Below are positions 13,299 to 14,698 of a DNA stretch of 14,698 nt, one piece after another; within the stretch, counting starts at the first letter, position 1; every line of letters begins with the position of its first letter. Position numbers and translations under genes: made by a program. The stretch is from positions 1 through 14,698 of the forward strand of contig JAHHQY010000037.1 of the NCBI GenBank assembly GCA_020026115.1, read 5' to 3'. The notes beneath the pieces were generated by a model. That model searched no databases. It worked only from the letters and a program-made list of their open reading frames with translations, and was not told where the DNA came from. This stretch comes from Actinobacillus sp. Its GTDB lineage: Bacteria; Pseudomonadota; Gammaproteobacteria; Enterobacterales; Pasteurellaceae.

Positions 13299-13320
13299 TT
13301 TTACGAGAGAGATCGCAAAA
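13299..13320 (+). promoter_or_regulatory. CRP-S-like (competence regulon) site upstream of the DNA ligase
   Basis: TTTTACGA-N6-TCGCAAAA. Haemophilus CRP-S sites have TGCGA-N6-TCGCA cores with flanking T and A tracts; this copy differs at one core base (TACGA). The site centre is about 60 bases before the transcription start predicted from TATGCT, the usual class I activator distance. Confidence 0.65.
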
Positions 13321-13356
13321 ATTTTCCTTAAAAACCTTTCTTGCAGGCAAGCAAGC

Positions 13357-13362
13357 TATGCT
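13357..13362 (+). promoter_or_regulatory. -10 box of the ligase gene
   Basis: TATGCT with no recognisable -35 box 17 bases upstream, as expected for an activator-dependent promoter. Predicted start near 13369, leader about 24 bases. Confidence 0.45.
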
Positions 13363-13393
13363 TATTTCGCCAATCAAAAGATGAGGAGGAAAT

Positions 13394-14305
13394 ATGGCAA
13401 AATCTCAAATAAAAAAATTGTATGCGGGGCTTTTTTTTCTGTTGGGACTTTTTTTCGGTGCGAACCAGGCTTTCGCGCAAGCAGAAGCACAACTGAACAC
13501 CCCAGAATGGCAAGCGAAAACGCAAACAGAAGAAAATCACAAAGCATCAACACAATTGATGTTGGTGGGAACTTATACCAATCAAGATTTAACAGGTTGG
13601 GTGATGAGTGAAAAATTAGACGGTGTTCGCGGATTTTGGGACGGAAAACAGCTTTTTACTCGCCAACATCGCAAGCTAACACCCCCACATTATTTTGTAA
13701 AAGATTTTCCCCCGTTCGCGATTGATGGCGAATTATTTACCGCACGAGATGAGTTTGCGGAAATCTCATCCATTGTGCGCTCGCAAAAAGATAAAGGTTG
13801 GGAAAAAATGAAATTATATGTTTTTGATGTTCCCAACGCACAAGGGGATTTATTTGCACGCTTACAAGTTTTGCGTGATTATTTAACCGCACATCCAAGT
13901 CAACATATTGAAATCATTCCACAAATTCCAATTAAAAGTCGCGCACAAATGCAAGAATTTTTCAATGAAGTTTTAGCGAAAAAAGGCGAAGGCATTATTG
14001 TGCGTAATCCAACGGCGAATTATGAACATAAACGCAGTAATCAAATTTTAAAAATTAAACCTGTGCATGATGAAGAATGTACCGTGATTGCCCACAATCC
14101 AGGCCGCGGAAAGTTTGAAGGTTTAATGGGGTCGGTAACTTGTAAAAATCAGCGTGGCGAATTTCGCATAGGTTCCGGTTTTAATTTAGCAGAAAGAGAA
14201 AATCCACCAGCCATTGGTAGCTTAATTACCTACAAATACCGCGGACTAACCAAAGCAGGCTTACCTCGTTTTGCCACATATTGGCGAGAACGAACAGACA
14301 AATAA
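13394..14305 (+). CDS. Secreted minimal ATP-dependent DNA ligase (Lig E type)
   Basis: A 303-residue ATP-dependent DNA ligase made of only a nucleotidyltransferase and an OB domain. Motif I is EKLDGVRG with the adenylated Lys74; motif III is AIDGELF (109-115); motif IV is GEGIIVR (198-204); motif V is ILKIKP (218-223). The N-terminus has a positive start, a hydrophobic core and AQAFAQA-like ending, a signal peptide of about 30 residues, so the enzyme should act in the periplasm. Such ligases occur in naturally competent proteobacteria, and the H. influenzae homologue (ligA) belongs to the competence regulon. AGGAGG is four bases before the ATG. A copy of the repeat element (TTTTTCGGTGCGAA, 13451-13464) falls within the signal-peptide codons. 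A hairpin of the same element lies nine bases after the stop. Confidence 0.95.
   Translation: MAKSQIKKLYAGLFFLLGLFFGANQAFAQAEAQLNTPEWQAKTQTEENHKASTQLMLVGTYTNQDLTGWVMSEKLDGVRGFWDGKQLFTRQHRKLTPPHYFVKDFPPFAIDGELFTARDEFAEISSIVRSQKDKGWEKMKLYVFDVPNAQGDLFARLQVLRDYLTAHPSQHIEIIPQIPIKSRAQMQEFFNEVLAKKGEGIIVRNPTANYEHKRSNQILKIKPVHDEECTVIAHNPGRGKFEGLMGSVTCKNQRGEFRIGSGFNLAERENPPAIGSLITYKYRGLTKAGLPRFATYWRERTDK
13451..13464. repeat. In-gene copy of the repeat element
   Basis: TTTTTCGGTGCGAA, encoding FFGA in the ligase signal peptide. Compared with the TTTTCGGTGCGAG form it ends in A instead of G. Confidence 0.5.
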
Positions 14306-14313
14306 CCAACACA

Positions 14314-14348
14314 CTCGCACCGAAAAATCACCGAAATTTCGGTGCGAG
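14314..14348 (+). repeat. Hairpin after the ligase, three arms of the repeat element
   Basis: CTCGCACCGAAA (14314-14325) pairs perfectly with TTTCGGTGCGAG (14337-14348). A third partial arm, CACCGAAA (14329-14336), can instead pair with the same right arm, making a 16-base palindrome at 14329-14344. No T-tract follows, so termination efficiency is doubtful. Confidence 0.8.
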
Positions 14349-14391
14349 ATGATATGCTTGAATTTAGTTTACTTAAATGGAAAAATTTTTG

Positions 14392-14400
14392 TGCTAAAAT
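14392..14400 (+). promoter_or_regulatory. Candidate extended -10 promoter of the last gene
   Basis: TGCTAAAAT, an extended -10 element with one mismatch in the hexamer and no clear -35 box. It would give a leader of about 86 bases, which contains an inverted repeat TTATTTTG (14407-14414) / CAAAATAA (14430-14437). Confidence 0.45.
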
Positions 14401-14492
14401 CTCACCTTATTTTGAAAAAGATATTGAAACAAAATAAATGTAGAAGAAATATTTAAAATTTTTACGCTATAAATGAGAATAAGGAGATCTAA

Positions 14493-14698
14493 ATGAATGT
14501 GGATTTAAGTAATGAAGATTTATTTAATGAAGATGAAATTAAATTTGATAAAAAAATTAACTTTATTTTCGGAAAAAATGGTGCTGGGAAAAGTACATTA
14601 TGTAAATTGATAAAAGAACGAATCCAAGATGAAGATACTGATATTTCTTTATTTCAGGGGTTTGATGAAATTGTTGGTGCAGATGGAAAATTAAATGC
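14493..14698 (+). CDS. AAA/ABC-type ATPase, N-terminal fragment (3' truncated by window)
   Basis: The first 68 codons of a gene cut by the window edge. The protein begins MNVDLSNEDLFNEDEIKF and has a P-loop at residues 24-35, FIFGKNGAGKST, followed by LCKLIKE. This N-terminal position and wording are typical of SMC/RecF-like and AAA_13-type ATPases, such as those in RloC/PrrC-like nucleases and other defence proteins, but the rest of the protein is needed to tell. AAGGAG lies six bases before the ATG. Codon and base use look more AT-rich and acidic than in the preceding genes, compatible with an accessory gene. Confidence 0.75.
   Translation, partial: MNVDLSNEDLFNEDEIKFDKKINFIFGKNGAGKSTLCKLIKERIQDEDTDISLFQGFDEIVGADGKLN

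Noticed and set aside
13381..13611. + strand frame overlapping the ligase start
   Set aside because: It uses the ligase Shine-Dalgarno region as coding sequence and lies in a different frame from a complete, motif-bearing ligase.
1..14698. tRNA, rRNA, CRISPR array, insertion sequence or prophage
   Set aside because: I saw no cloverleaf pattern, no regularly spaced repeats, no transposase or integrase motifs, and no terminal inverted repeats with target duplications.

Overview
The window looks like a chromosomal segment of an AT-rich gammaproteobacterium, most likely a member of the Pasteurellaceae. The main reasons are a MatP of enterobacterial/pasteurellacean type, an AsnRS, ModE and CpdA of the usual gammaproteobacterial lengths, and a secreted minimal ATP-dependent DNA ligase preceded by a site resembling the competence (Sxy-dependent, CRP-S) promoters of Haemophilus. 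The canonical Haemophilus uptake word AAGTGCGGT was not seen, and no complete ACAAGCGGT either. The species cannot be fixed from this sequence.

Layout, left to right. 1-2558 (+): the 3' part of a type I secretion ABC transporter and its HlyD/LapC-like membrane fusion partner, with a hairpin between them. 2559-3546 (+): cpdA, the cAMP phosphodiesterase, with a near-consensus CRP site upstream. 3567-5191 (+): a terminator, then a phosphoethanolamine-transferase-type sulfatase-fold membrane enzyme. 5204-6035 (-): modE and its terminator. 6109-6790 (+): a strongly promoted lipoprotein with His-rich helical repeats. 6876-9181 (-): asnS and a Zn-ribbon protein. 9233-11498 (-): a three-gene polar amino acid (possibly cystine) ABC importer with a repeat-rich promoter. 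11733-11939 (+): a Pmp3/YqaE-like small membrane protein. 11982-12398 (-): matP. 12581-13193 (+): an OsmC-family gene behind a structured leader that carries an intrinsic terminator. 13299-14305 (+): the ligase. 14493 to the end (+): the first 68 codons of an AAA/ABC-type ATPase that starts a possible accessory region.

Two themes connect separate genes. First, the cAMP-CRP circuit: CpdA degrades cAMP and has a CRP site in front of it, and the ligase has a CRP-S-like site, so both a feedback node and an output of a competence network may lie here. Second, a repeated 12-13 base element, CTCGCRCCGAAAA (R = A or G), occurs about eleven times, mostly between genes and often as inverted pairs that form hairpins at gene ends. 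Its density and layout resemble those of uptake-signal sequences, but it does not match the uptake words I know from this family.

The best candidate for an undescribed regulatory system is the leader of the OsmC-family gene. Its promoter, a closing stem with two inner hairpins, and an intrinsic terminator that competes with the closing stem can all be drawn from the sequence, but I do not recognise it as a known riboswitch class.
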